Positions 21,500 through 32,563 of a stretch of 64,000 nucleotides of DNA are shown here, one piece after another. The stretch spans positions 132,794,320 through 132,858,319 of the forward strand of contig BSWB01000003.1 in assembly GCA_033239125.1 (NCBI GenBank), given 5' to 3'. Under the pieces are notes generated by a model. It made no database searches and had not been told where the DNA came from. It was given only the letters and a program-made list of their open reading frames with translations. Positions within the stretch are counted from its first letter, which is position 1. Every line of letters starts with the position of its first letter. This DNA is from Fagopyrum homotropicum (Eukaryota > Streptophyta > Magnoliopsida > Caryophyllales > Polygonaceae). A program made the position numbers and the translations under genes.

Positions 21500-22632
21500 T
21501 TAACAAAAAGTGGTCACCGTTTTTCTAGGAAAATTTTTGTTGTAACCAAGACCACTCTTGTTAAGTGAGATATTTTCCTTTAGAACCGCATTTTCCGATT
21601 TCAAGGCGTTGACATTAGAGTCAAGGTCTAACTTTGAAGTTTTGAGATTTTTAACTTCCAGAGCTTTCTTCTTTCGATAATTCTTCAAGTAGTTGTTCCT
21701 TTTCTTTTGTGGACAATCTTTCACAAGGTGATATGCTTCTCCACATTCAAAGCAAGTTGGTACCTTAGTTTTCTTACTAGGGTTAGTAAACTTACTTTTA
21801 GGTTTTGATGATCCTCGATAGTCCTTGTTTGCAAATTACTTCTTCATTTGTAGAATTCTTGCAAGTCCTCTTGAAATTAAGGCAAATGGATCTTCTTCAC
21901 CGTCTTCACTTTCTACATCCTCTAATGGAATGTTATCCTTCTTGGATTTCAAGACAAGGTTCTTTACGTTTGTGGAAGGTTCTTCATCTTCTTCTCCAAG
22001 AACCATTTCATGAGTGATGAGTTTTTCAAGTAGATCATCCAAAGGTAAAGTTGAGAGATTTTGAGCTTTCTCAATGACGGTCACCTTTGGTCCCCACTTA
22101 GTCTTAGGTAAGCTCCTTAATACTTTTCTTACTTTTTTTTTGTTTGTGAAAACCTTTCCAAGAGAGTCAAGGTTGTTCACAATTTCTGTAAATCTTGTGA
22201 ATATCTCCTTAACCGTCTCGCTTGATGTCATTTTGAACAACTCGTATTGCTTGAGGAAGATACTAATCTTGGTCTCCTTAACTTGAATTGTTTCTTTATG
22301 TGTGACTATCAATTTGTCCCATATTTCCTTTATACTTTTTCATGATGAAACACGATTGAACTCATTTGCATCTAATCCACAATAGAACAAATTTATAGCC
22401 TTAAAATTCTTGGCCACACTTTCAAGTCAGCTTGATTGAAGTCAACTTCTTTCTTTGGAACTTACTCTCCCTCAACCGTGGTGGTTGGTACTCTTGGTCC
22501 AGTCTGAACAATGCTCCATAGTTCCATGTCCTGATCAATGATACACATTTGATTTAATGCTCTCCAATGTGCAAAGTTGTTACCACAAAAAAGGGGTGGT
22601 CGAGTGGTGGATCTTCCTTGAGCAAATCCTCC
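21500..22632 (-). pseudogene. SIRE Gag (broken)
   Basis: The N-terminal piece (22650-22462, reading into the solo-LTR edge) has RPPLFCGNNFAHWRALNQM, typical of a DUF4219/UBN2-type Copia gag. The central piece (22312-21836) has IFLKQYELFKMTSSETVKEI and KVLRSLPKTKWGPKVTVIEK, followed by an acidic EDVESEDGEED segment. A zinc-knuckle relic (CFECGEAYHLVKDCPQK-like) is readable around 21710-21760. Frames change between the pieces. The gag is cut from its leader by the solo LTR at 22638. Confidence 0.83.
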
Positions 22633-22637
22633 ATCAC
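22633..22637. repeat. 5 bp target-site duplication ATCAC (left)
   Basis: ATCAC precedes the LTR start and recurs after its end at 25621-25625. Confidence 0.88.
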
Positions 22638-25620
22638 TATAACACCCCAAATTCTAAGAACTCAGGGAGCTACTGGTTAGGACCTCACAATGGGTCCCAA
22701 CCTTAGTTTGACAACAATTTCACTAGGATCTTACAACAAGGCACAAAGTATTTAAAACATTTGAAAACTTTAAACAATATATACGTGAAGAATATGTATC
22801 AGCCTTACAAAGCAAAGGTACCAAAACGACATATATGAAGAACATAAGACATTCCCGTCCCCAACTAAATGAGTACGTGGACCCGGCTGACCATTCCCTC
22901 CGGATCTCTCTACAACTGTCTTAACCTGCAAGGCATCTACAAGCGGTATAAAACCGTTAGCTAACATTCTATGCATAATTATAAAGGTAAAAGCACAAAC
23001 ATACAATATACACAATCAACATGCAACACTCAATCCTTGTATTATCTTTAATTAGGTGATAGGTTATTACTAATGATACTTATTTTGTGACACGAGGGAT
23101 TCCCAAACCTCGCCCCTGTCCCCGTTTACCAACGCGGAATGGTACTAATGCATTTGACCGTCTACCTGACTGGGCTGGTCGCAGGGAACCTCCTAGACTC
23201 TCGCAAGAGCAAGGCAGATGATGTCACGACCCGTTATCATACACTTGGGTCAATTAAATAAATTATAAAGTCGGCCTAATCCGGTTTCGTTATTTATTAT
23301 AACTAACAAACACCACTCATACACATTACACTCATACAAGAAGCCAGCTAAGTAAGTCCGTGGACTTACCTGAATCAGATCTCGACTTCCTAATTCGCTA
23401 ATCGATCTGTGCAGTAGGAATTCAGTGGCCTGACAAAGGAGGCAAGTGTGTCAGCACACTTTCTAGGTGATTAGAAGTCTAAGACTTCTAAGATAGTAGG
23501 TCTTAATAGAACGAAATTGATTACAGTATTAATTTATGGTAAAATGACTATTTTAACCTTGGTCCCTAAACTTTTAAAAATTCCATAATTTATGTCTAAA
23601 CTCTTATTTGAGACTAAAATGTCATATTCTAACTCCTAAAGATGAGTTTGGTTACAAATTGGCAATTTACACATTCTTCTTATTTTCCGAAAGGTCATTA
23701 AGATCCAACTTCGGCTTCAAATATAAAACTCAAATAAGTTTATAAAATTTCTGAAATATTTCCTTAGGTCCTCTATGATATCCCATCTACTCATAGGAGA
23801 AAGAATTTATTAAAACTGTTAAAGCATCACTTCTACAAAAATTTCTAAAGTTGGTTACAACACTTAACAAACAGCACACTGTCTTAACTTTGAAAAATCA
23901 TAACTCCTAAACTACTCGCTGGATTTATCCCAAATTTTGATATGTTCTACTATAAAATCTTATCTATAATATATCCAAAACTCAGCCGCAAAGGAGATCA
24001 AAATCATATTTAAAACTATCTCACAAAACCGAATTTCAGCACAACAGAAAAACTGCTTACGACTAAATCTTTGAAAAATCATAAACCTCAAACCACTCGC
24101 TGGATTCCTCTCAAATTTTAATATGTTCTACAACAATATGTCAACTATATCATATCCAAAATTCAAGCACAACGGAGATCAAGAGCTTATTCAAAACCAT
24201 CTCACAAACAGCATCACTTGCTGTTTTCCCAAACACTCTGCACATATATAAAAACTGCATGAGGCGTCATTTTTGGAACACAATAACTCTCAAACCGTAA
24301 CTCCGATTCTTCCCAAATTTTAGTATGATCTACTATGTACTACTGTCTATGACATATCTGAAAACCAGCCAAAAAGAAGTAGTTTAGCTTACCCAAAATT
24401 GGACCCGAAGTTGACTGCTCGTCACTTCCGAAAACTCAGAAAACTGAGAGATGTAACAGCTCTCTGAAGTTGCTCCTTTGGCTGAAATGTATGGGTTTAA
24501 AGATCGTTTAGAGGCACCCATTGACACATAAACATGGAGGGGAAGTAAGGAGGTAGATGTGGGTCTTACCCGGCTCCAAACTCGAAAGCATGAAGGACGA
24601 GGATGGCTCTCACGTTCATAGCCTTGTCGGAAACTGAAGAGGTCCAATAGGAGGCTGCTGTACACGACTCCAGGGGTTGGAAAGCGACTGGAGAGGAGGG
24701 TCGAGGCTGGCTCGACTGGGGAGGAGGGCACGCCTGCACTGCTTGCTCGACAGAAGCGAGGAGAGGTTCGATCAACCCAGAAATGATCACGCGATGGCTA
24801 CTGTCTTGGGCTCTTGCTACTTGGACGAGGAAGGTGAAATTCTGCACTCTTTGGCTCGCTGAATTTGGACAGAAGCACAAGTGTGGGCTGCAAGATGGAA
24901 GGGATCTGAATGGCGTAAATGTGTGCATAAATTTAGGCAGTTACATGGAGATGGGAGATAGAAGATCGGCTGCTATTACGTGCAGATCGCTCTTGGGCTG
25001 CTGCTGGATGTGCTGATCTCTCCTGGGCTGCTGCTGGACATGTTGATCTCTCCTGGGCTGCTGCTGGACGTGCTGGGCTCTCCTGGGCTGATGTTGGACG
25101 TGCTGGGCTCTCCTAGGTTGCTGTTGGACATGCTAATCTCTCCTGGGCTGCTGCTGGATGTGCTGGGCTCTCCTGGGTTGCTGCTAGACGTGTTGGGCTC
25201 TCCTGGACTGCTGCTGGATTCAACAAGAAAAAGGGCAAGGGAGAGGAGTGGGCTGAAGCAAGACAAAGATGGGATGAAGCAAGACAAAGCTAGGCTGCTG
25301 CATTGGTCAAGAGGAGTGGGCTGAGGTTGTCATAACTTGTCATGGCTTTGTCAAGCCCATGCATGACCTTGTCAAATATTTGTCACGATCTCTTCAATTC
25401 TTGTCATGGTCTCGTCATGTGCTTGTCAAATGACATGAGTTAGAAGCGGAATAAATCTAGGGTTTGATGTAGAAATTTTTATCATTTTATGTAGCTTCAC
25501 TTCACATAAAATGATAGAATTTGAGATAGCGTGTCCGACTAGGTGGAACGAGAAAAGATCAACGGATCAAAAATCCGGTTTGCCACGGGATTAAACGGAA
25601 TAAAAATTCCGGATATTACA
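22638..25620 (-). mobile_element. Solo LTR, Tekay-like family, minus orientation
   Basis: On the plus strand it starts TATAACACCCCAAATTC (the family start TGTAAC with G changed to A) and ends TTCCGGATATTACA. It is flanked by ATCAC on both sides and has no internal region. Shared family blocks are: GTAAGTCCGTGGACTTAC at 23352-23369; AAAACCGTTAGCTAAC near 22950; a GGACCTCACAATGGGTCCCA block near the left end; and three tandem ~185 bp units at about 23900-24370. A 30 bp minisatellite lies near its U3 end. It interrupts the SIRE element. Confidence 0.9.
24991..25220. repeat. 30 bp minisatellite, about 7.5 copies
   Basis: Head-to-tail units of the form GGGCTGCTGCTGGATGTGCT plus GATCTCTCCT, with point variants. 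Because 30 is a multiple of three, both strands stay open: the minus strand reads a Ser/Pro/Gly-rich SSPGEPSTSS repeat and the plus strand reads SPGLLLDVL. This is an array inside an LTR; neither frame has independent support as a gene. Confidence 0.9.
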
Positions 25621-25625
25621 ATCAC
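25621..25625. repeat. 5 bp target-site duplication ATCAC (right)
   Basis: Right copy of the duplication flanking the solo LTR at 22638-25620. Confidence 0.88.
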
Positions 25626-25680
25626 CTACAGAGTTCATGATTAATCTCACTGATGGTTAAATCAATAATACGTGAGTCAA

Positions 25681-25692
25681 GCTCTGATACCA
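25681..25692 (-). other. SIRE primer-binding site (initiator tRNA-Met)
   Basis: The minus strand reads TGGTATCAGAGC, the exact complement type used by most plant Copia elements to prime from initiator tRNA-Met. It lies two bases after the LTR end (TTCA|AT). Confidence 0.88.
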
Positions 25693-25694
25693 AT

Positions 25695-26754
25695 TGAAGA
25701 ACCGAGTAGGGCATAAATAAGGATAGACATACTCTAGTAGGGGGGAAGGGTTGAATAGAGTATGAGAAATTTTTGCAATATCGAATATCAAGGCTTTGAA
25801 ATGAATTCAAGGCCTTGAAGTCGATATTTATAATCTGTTACAAAATTATTTCTCAAGGCCTTGAAGTGAATCTCAAGCTCTTCACTTGGAAACCCTACAG
25901 AAAGTTGTTAGTCACAATATAAACGATATAGAGTGCGGAAACAAAAAGATCGACACACGATATGTTTACGAAGTTTGGCCCTAACGACCTACTCTCCGCC
26001 TAGGGTTTCCAACCCTAGGATTCTAACTATCTACTATCTGACATATCTGCTTCGTTTGAGTCCTAGATACAACCTAGAAGAACCTCCCTTCTTCTCTCAA
26101 TGTAGCATATCAACGCTACAATCTAGTCAACTCAGGTCTCGCAATAATAGTCTAGTTACTTCGTAGAGTAACACTAAGTATAAAACTATAATGATATGCC
26201 AATGTAGCTCTAAGTGTTTATCTAACTCTCTAAACTAAGACTAAGTACGCTCGTTGAGAATGAAAAAATTTTGATCGATGAAGAAGACTTGGAATGTTCA
26301 CTTGTAAGCACATATCTTCTTCTTCATCAATGGATACTTTTGTAATCTTCTGTTGAGGCAACTTCTTCTAGCCGTTGTAACGTCTTCACAATCTCCACAA
26401 AATCTTTGTTGTTGAACGTTTGAATTTATTCTCCAAATCTCGAACAAAATCTTCAAGCAAGATCTTTGGTTGATTGAGTTTGTTGTAGCCGAGCCATTTG
26501 AATATCTTTAACATCTTCTTCATACGAGATCTTCTTGTTGTAGCCGTTTAGAATATCTTCGAGTAATATCTTTAACAACTTCCTTATATGAGATCTTCTT
26601 GTTGTAACCATTTGAACTGTTAAGATCTTCATCTCTCTTAGATGCTCACAATTTGCATAACACACGTAACAAACCAAGACTACAATATCTAATCGATATT
26701 TGTTAGTATGAAAACCGCATTTATGTTAAATATTATTATCCTAAAAATATAACA
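25695..26754 (-). mobile_element. SIRE 5' LTR
   Basis: On the minus strand it starts TGTTATATTTTTAGG and ends CTCGGTTCTTCA, directly before the primer-binding site. Its length of about 1.06 kb fits SIRE elements. It contains repeated CAAGGCCTTGA words near 25790-25880 and an ACGATATGTTTACGAAGTT block. The right boundary rests on the TG/CA rule only, because no second LTR exists for comparison. Confidence 0.65.
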
Positions 26755-26777
26755 TCTAAATATCAAGGTGGAGTTAT

Positions 26778-26807
26778 CACCGAGTTCTTAGAATTAGGGG
26801 TGTTACA
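26778..26807 (+). mobile_element. Short 3'-end remnant of a Tekay-like LTR
   Basis: About 30 bp reading CCGAGTTCTTAGAATTAGGG followed by GTGTTACA. This matches the conserved 3' end of the LTR family (compare CCGAGTTCCGAGAATTTGGG at 35591-35610). It lies about 25 bp beyond the SIRE LTR, so the SIRE element may have inserted into, or recombined with, an older LTR. Confidence 0.55.
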
Positions 26808-27591
26808 CAAAAATCATTCACGTAAAACCTAGATAACATAATACAACCTGAACCAATTTGAGTTTTTAAAATATAATTTTCATCAATCGGAAACCGTGAG
26901 ACATTGAAACTATGTCAACTAAATCGAATTTACCTCACATTCCTTCGGAGGTACGTTATATTACAATTATGATATTGAGTAAAACAATAAAAATTTCTAG
27001 CCAGAATTAAACGTTTTTCGATCGGTGATCACAAGTTTTTATTTTTACATTAACGAAATAAGTTTTTTCTAATGTTTTTCAATAATGTGACGTGCGTTGT
27101 CTCTAACCATGCTAGAGCTCAATGTGGGTAAAACAAATTCACGGTGGACTTAGCCGTGGTTTAACATTAACTACATTGGATACCAATGTGAGTTAAGGAT
27201 TTCTACGACAGATTACGACGTGGTTAAACATTATATACATCATCCACCAACTTCCTTATCGGCTACTGATGAGGGCAGAAACATGAGCCTCACATCTCAT
27301 AGATACTTACAATACTCGATTGTAGTAATAGGGTCAAGATCAAATTTAGGGAAAAACAATGAAAGTAATTGACAAGTTAATAATGAAACCATAAATAAAA
27401 TAAAACAAAAACAAAGACGAATGATCGGTTAACCGATCAGTGACACGAAAGAAAGAAAAAAGAAAATAAAATCATAAATCACGAGGACGAAAAAAACAAT
27501 TGGTCCGATGATTGGTCGAGAGGAATCGGCCGATTGGTATGGTGAAATCGAGACAACTATCGTAACAAATAAGAGAGAGATGAATTGTACA
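26808..27591. other. AT-rich sequence, nothing recognised
   Basis: No coding frame of note, no terminal repeats and no tRNA. Short words such as CGTGGTTTAACATTA (27162-27176) and CGTGGTTAAACATTA (27221-27235) are repeated, but I cannot place them in a family. Confidence 0.5.
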
Positions 27592-27797
27592 CTTTTTTTT
27601 TTTTTTTTTTTTTTTTGAAGAGTTAATTAGAACACCCGGTTCGATCGGCTTTGCCGATCTACGTCCGGATCGGGTACTAAATCGTGGCCCATTGCTGGGG
27701 GATACCCTCCCAATATCAGTTTTTTCATACATGCTGTCGGGAAGATTCGAACTCGAATCTCCAGGCTAACCACTTAAGGAGTCTAGCACCACATCAC
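27592..27797 (-). mobile_element. tRNA-derived SINE candidate with poly(A) tail
   Basis: Read on the minus strand: a tRNA-like head with an A-box-like AAGTGGTTAGCCTGG and a B-box-like GAGTTCGAATC about 20 bases later, then about 130 bases of body, then a run of about 23 A (T on the plus strand, 27593-27616). This is the layout of plant tRNA-SINEs transcribed by RNA polymerase III. The target duplication is unclear (CACTTT occurs near both sides). It is not a functional tRNA: there is no cloverleaf and the two boxes are too close together. Confidence 0.55.
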
Positions 27798-28198
27798 ACT
27801 TTATACTTTTATATAGAAATTAAAGGCTTAAAATGTGAATTGTTTTCATTCGTTTCCTGATGAGATTGTGGACCCTATAGCATGTGGGAGTGTTCAGGTG
27901 AATATGTTGAAGCTACAACATGGGCCTACATGTAAAGGTTTGTTTGTTACTTGCGGAAGTGCTATAAATTTTAAGTCCCAACTAACTACAAAGGTTTATA
28001 TATGACTCATTGTTGCGGTTTCTACTGGTCTTGCATTTATGTTTAAGACTTTCTGCTAAATTTTCTACCTTTTTTTTAATTGAACAAAAATATCTATTTA
28101 TTTTTTAAAAATAGGCGTTCATTTTTTCAAATTTAAAAAAAATATATAGTGATTAAATAGTACAAAAAAAAAACAAAGTTTCTCCTCTCCACAAAAGT

Positions 28199-28206
28199 CT
28201 CCTCAT
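28199..28206. repeat. 8 bp target-site duplication CTCCTCAT (left)
   Basis: CTCCTCAT stands before the TAGGGGTG terminus and again after the other terminus at 32055-32062. An exact 8 bp duplication is the hallmark of hAT transposons. Confidence 0.93.
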
Positions 28207-28768
28207 TAGGGGTGTTAATGGGTTGGATTTGGGTTGGGATGTACCCTATTCATCCCCATTCTCATTTAGTATAATGTCACCCGTCCCTGTCCCGTTCGGG
28301 TATTAAAAACTGTCCCCATCCCCGTCCCGTCGGATATTCGTCCCCATCGGAGAATCCCCGTTCCCATTTTATGGGTTTACCTTGCAAAATTTCTTTTCTC
28401 CGTCGGATATTCGTTCCCATCAGGGAATTCCCCGTCCCCATATTTTTCAAGACTCACAACTTTCCCGTCACCATATTTTTTTCCGCAAAATGTGCATTGT
28501 AAAATGGGTTTGATTTTTCATAAATAACTTATAACAATATCAAAGTGGTGATTCAATTGTCCTGTCACTATACTATATACACGACGAATCAAAATCTCAT
28601 AAATTATAAAAAACCGTATCAAAGTGATTAGTAGGTGGAACTTGGATGTATAAGATAATTAATCATAAAACACACTCATCGGAAGAAAAATTGAACCTGC
28701 TTCCGGACAGCGGACGGATGTTTGCATCGTCCATCAAAAGTATTTTAAGAATGAATCTTCCTAATATA

Positions 28769-30596
28769 TGTGACAGCCCAAATCTCAGACTCGGAGCGCT
28801 ACAGGCTAGGACCTCACAATGGGTCCCGATCCTATCTGAAAAGCAATATTATTGGATCTTACAACAAGTCACAAACGATAAAACGTGGAATTTCAAATAT
28901 AATAGTATGCAATGCCAAATAAGATAACAAACTCTCAGTCGGGGTACAAAGACATAAACGAAATACGTAAGGTAAATTGTTAGAGTCGACTAAACATAAC
29001 ATGCAAAAACCCACACCCATCTTATCACGTACGGGAACCCCGACTGACCTCCTCCTCCGATTCACTTACCTAATCTTGCAAGGCCTCTATCATCACAGAT
29101 AAACCGTTAGCTAACTATAGCATAAAGGAAAACGCCGAAGCACAAACACATGCAAAGGAAAGGGTAAAGACTAGACATGCTATCACAAAACTCCTTTAAT
29201 TATTATCTTTTTTAAGGTCATCCATATTATTCATTTATAGGTGTGACATGAGAAGTCTTAGACTCCCACCTTTGGTCCTTTATCTAGTTGGAGTAGTTCA
29301 ACGCACCTCCCCGTATACACAATGGAGTGGTTCGGTACCCTCACCGTGTACCAAGTCTGGTCTAGTCGCGAAGCACCTCCCAGCCTCGTCGGGAGAACTG
29401 GACAAGAGATCAACGCCCGTGACCCGTGGGCCAACTAATAGGCCGGTATACTAACGATAACAAAAACATCACAGTACAACAACACACACCACTCAAGCAT
29501 TCGCCAATATATAGAAGTTAAGTAAGTCCTAAGGACTTACCTGAAACCGAATACTCTCATCTATCACACAACCCGATCAAAAAACTCTCCTCGATGCCTA
29601 ATACAAGTCAAGGAAATATGTTATAACCAATCCACAACCATGTGAAGTTGCATCCTAACAACTTCCTACCTTCTGCAAACCTCAACGTAGTTCGGAACTA
29701 ATCTAAACTAACCCACTACATGGGATTTGCTCAAGATCTGCTAAGCCACCTAACATGATACTACATTATGATCAAAGGGTACAAGGAAGGAGGAAAGACA
29801 TACCAAAAGAACACCCTTAATTCACAAGAACGACTTAAGGGTCTCATTGGAGGGAAACTGCAGCCGTGGCAGGGAAGAGGTGTAGGGGCAGGAAAGACAC
29901 AGACGCCGCACCCGCGACAGGAATAAGGTGCGGGGGCGGTGAGGTGCGGTCGCGTGGATGGCAAGTGTGGTTATGGCATTGGCGACTGCAAACTTCCGAC
30001 TTCGCTTCTTCGAGTCCGACCTTCGTTCTTCTCCAATCTTCCTGTAACTCTATGTGTATTCAATCAGGTCTTCGTGCAGCCATATGGTAATTAAAGGAAA
30101 GGAAGGGAAGCCAACTTACCCTTAGTAGACATATATCACACTCGAAAGAGATTAGCGGTTCTAGAGTCTACAAAGACGGCGCCCTTGCTAATCCTTGCTG
30201 CAGTCTGATGAGGGTGAAAGCACCACGCTGCTAGTGATGGAAACAAAAGAGGAACAAGAGGTGAAGGAGGGAAGAAGAATCAACGATGGAGGAAGGGAAG
30301 ACTAAGGGGAAGAGGAGAACATATTTACGTAATTTCTCCCAAGGTGATAAATAGCTCCAAAGGGACGTCAAAACTCAGAATGGGCAGAAGGAAGGTAAGG
30401 TTTCAGAAATAAAAGTGAAGTTTCGTAACCGTCGTTGCTTACAAAATGAAACAATGCGGCCCGCTGCTTACCCTCCCTCGCGGACAATATTGGCCGCCCC
30501 CGCGGGTCGACACCCCTGCGGCACCCTCTAGCCGCCCCCACGGTTAACCTACCCGAATCCCATCCGAAAGAGCCTCCAAAAGAACCGGGTGTTACA
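28769..30596 (-). mobile_element. Tekay-like LTR (solo or truncated), minus orientation
   Basis: On the plus strand it starts TGTGACAGCCCAAATCTCAG and ends AGAACCGGGTGTTACA. Family marks: GGACCTCACAATGGGTCCCG near the left end, AAACCGTTAGCTAAC near 29103 and the palindrome GTAAGTCCTAAGGACTTAC at 29523-29541. At 1.83 kb it is shorter than its relatives. Part of the U3 side is GC-rich (30440-30560). No matching 5 bp duplication is seen (ATATA on the left, AAATC on the right). The flanks share a longer imperfect word, AATCTTC(C/A)TAAT, so deletion or recombination at the edge is possible. Confidence 0.75.
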
Positions 30597-31373
30597 AAAT
30601 CTTCATAATGTGCGAGTCGTGACACAATGGAGGAAATTTCACGTGGGTGTTAACCTCATATAATCGAAAATTAAATTAACATAGATTAGCATTAGTATGA
30701 ACATAATTACATATATAATATACATTTTAATTGGAATGTTATCCTCATATTATTCAAAATATATCTTGTGTAAGTACAAAAGTGTATATAGTTTACTACT
30801 AACATTTAGTTCATGGTTACAATATAAATGTCAATTCATATAATATTAATATATATTTTAATTGAAATGTTGATGTGACTTAGTTAGTTGTTTAACACAT
30901 AACCTTATCCAATATGTCAAAGTATAGTTATATATAAGGTTTTGTTCATTCAAGTTAGAACTATAGGATCAAGACTCGTAGTACAAACTAGTATAAACAA
31001 AAATAAGTATATCCTACTAACATTTAGATAATGGTCTCAAGATAAAGTGTTATATTATTTTATCATTTTAATTTTAAGGTTTTAGGATTTAAGTTGCGCA
31101 GTCAAAATACGTATATGAGAGACTAAGACACATAAAGAAAACACATATAGTGTGTCATGCATTTGATCGTCGTGATTTGACGTTTACGACTTACGATGTA
31201 TTCAAGAATATCGTTGGGGTGTTGTTATCCTCATATGATCAAAAACCAAATTAATACAGGTTAGCACTTACTCTACTTAGCATTAGCATAATTTACACAT
31301 AATTATCATACAAATATTTAGACTTAAAATATATTTTTCAAAATACATTTTGTGCGAGTAGGATTGTAGGAAT
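30597..31373. other. AT-rich interior of the hAT element
   Basis: No coding signal. Words such as TATCCTCATAT(A/T) and ATTAACATAGATTAGCA recur (30650-30740, 31225-31300), suggesting an internal duplication within the hAT element. Nothing else is recognised. Confidence 0.45.
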
Positions 31374-31382
31374 GAGTATGAT
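31374..31382. repeat. 9 bp target-site duplication GAGTATGAT (left)
   Basis: GAGTATGAT recurs at 31702-31710 right after the MITE. A 9 bp duplication is typical of Mutator-like elements. Confidence 0.9.
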
Positions 31383-31701
31383 GGTTCTTGCTATTCGTAC
31401 CACCATATACATGCTATACATACCACATCTACGCCTACGCATTGCGTAGGTGTAGTAAGTTTTCCTTCATTTTTCGAACTAAATATATGTTATGGACTAC
31501 TACGCGTACACCATGCGTAGTCGTAGTACAGCTACGACTACGCATAACGTACGTGTAGTAGGACTACACATCGGCAATGCATAGTTGTAACCATTTTCCT
31601 TTATTATTTGAACGAAATGAGCTTCTTGCTACGGCTACGCATTGCGTACGCGTAGTCAGGGTATGAATAGCATTTTTCAGGTGGTACGAATAACAATCTC
31701 G
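31383..31701. mobile_element. Mutator-like MITE, 319 bp
   Basis: The inverted ends are GGTTCTTGCTATTCGTACCA on the left and CGAGATTGTTATTCGTACCA on the right (reverse complement), followed on both sides by CC...ATGCTAT(A/T)CATACC. An exact 9 bp duplication lies outside. The interior is a series of palindromic words built on CTACGCATTGCGTAG and CGTACG. It is non-coding and nested in the hAT element. Confidence 0.88.
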
Positions 31702-32069
31702 GAGTATGATACTCTTAATTCCTAAAGCATAAAAAATGTACATAGTTTGAAATTTTAGTAATCATCGGCAATTTTTGAATTTAAACACAATAACTACAAT
31801 GAAAGTCTAAAGAAATACAATTTGTTTACTCGGTTTTTCCCGTCGGAATCCCTGTCGGGGTTCCCCATCGGATTCCTCGACGGGTTTGGGTTTTGGATCG
31901 GGGAGCGGGGAGAATACCCCTATCTTCATCCTCGTCCCCATCCCCAAGCAGGTAATCAATTATTAACTCATCCCCGGCCCCGGCCCCGTTTAAAATCCCC
32001 ATGACGGGTAATACCCGCAAATTTTGGGAAATCCCGAACCCATTTACATCCCTACTCCTCATGCAAACC

Positions 32070-32072
<3 letters not shown>

Positions 32073-32152
<80 letters not shown>
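32073..32152. repeat. TA microsatellite, about 40 units
   Basis: A pure TA run between the hAT right end and the next TIR element. Confidence 0.95.
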
Positions 32153-32156
<4 letters not shown>

Positions 32157-32299
32157 GCAAATGTTCAGGTACGGTTCAATTAATGCGGCGGCCGATCGTA
32201 CGGGCGACACGTGTCCCGGAAAAAAAATTAAAAAATTAAAAAAAAAATTCTGAAACGATTTTTTTTCCCGGAAACGAATGAAAATTTGTTTGAACTACC

Positions 32300-32563
32300 A
32301 TGTTATAATTTATGCACTATTCTCCTATAAACTTTGAACTATTCCCATATAATCCATGAACTATTACTTTTTAATATAATCCATGAACTATTCTATTATA
32401 ATTCATGAACTATTCTATTATAACTCATGAACTATCTCATAATAAGTTTTGAACTATTACTTTCACTCCTTTATAAATTTTGCACTTTGAACTATTCTAT
32501 TATAATTCATGAACTATTCTATTATAATTCATGAACTATCCCATAATAAGTTTTGAACTATTA
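32300..32563. repeat. GAACTATT-type tandem array, left part
   Basis: Irregular tandem units of about 20-24 bp such as ATGAACTATTCTATTATAAT. The array is cut at 32563 by the retrotransposon and resumes at 42899. The 5 bp duplication TATTA lies within the array word itself. Confidence 0.85.
32559..32563. repeat. 5 bp target-site duplication TATTA (left)
   Basis: TATTA precedes the 5' LTR and follows the 3' LTR at 42899-42903. The array contains several TATTA words, but the exact placement against both LTR ends supports a true duplication. Confidence 0.88.

Larger units (their letters stand above)
18010..26754 (-). mobile_element. SIRE/Maximus-type Ty1/copia element, decayed and interrupted
   Basis: Minus-strand Copia element whose order is LTR (26754-25695), primer-binding site (25681-25692), gag, protease, integrase, RT and RNase H, ending near 18010. 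The interior is cut by a solo LTR at 22638-25620 with duplication ATCAC. The protein order (integrase before RT) defines Ty1/copia. The gag start (RPPLFCGNNFAHWRALNQM) and protease tract (GDKGKC, GIGKIGYNFS, LVDVLKYNLLSIS) are SIRE/Maximus-like. Stops and frame changes are frequent throughout. I found no 3' LTR. Confidence 0.82.
28207..32054. mobile_element. Non-autonomous hAT transposon
   Basis: The ends are TAGGGGTGTTAATGGGTT on the left and, in reverse complement, TAGGGATGTAAATGGGTT on the right, giving 15 of 18 identical, with an exact 8 bp duplication CTCCTCAT outside. The subterminal regions are rich in CCCGTCCCC/GGGGA words on both sides (28250-28470 and 31840-32030), a common feature of plant hAT ends. 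No transposase frame remains. The interior holds an LTR (28769-30596) and a Mutator-type MITE (31383-31701). Without them the element would be about 1.7 kb, so it was probably moved by a transposase encoded elsewhere. Confidence 0.88.

Noticed and set aside
24991..25220. CRISPR-like array
   Set aside because: The units are contiguous without spacers, and this is a plant nuclear region.
24976..25324. Repeat proteins on both strands at the 30 bp array
   Set aside because: A 30 bp unit leaves any frame open. Nothing else supports translation.
27735..27790. tRNA gene
   Set aside because: A B-box-like word is present, but no cloverleaf can be formed and the A and B boxes are too close. A poly(A) tail follows, so a SINE is preferred.
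29248..30090. Open frames 29248-29454 and 29866-30090 as genes
   Set aside because: They lie inside a Tekay-like LTR and have no domain.
28769..30596. A 5 bp target duplication for this LTR
   Set aside because: The adjacent words are ATATA and AAATC. The longer similarity AATCTTC(C/A)TAAT is imperfect, so no duplication is claimed.
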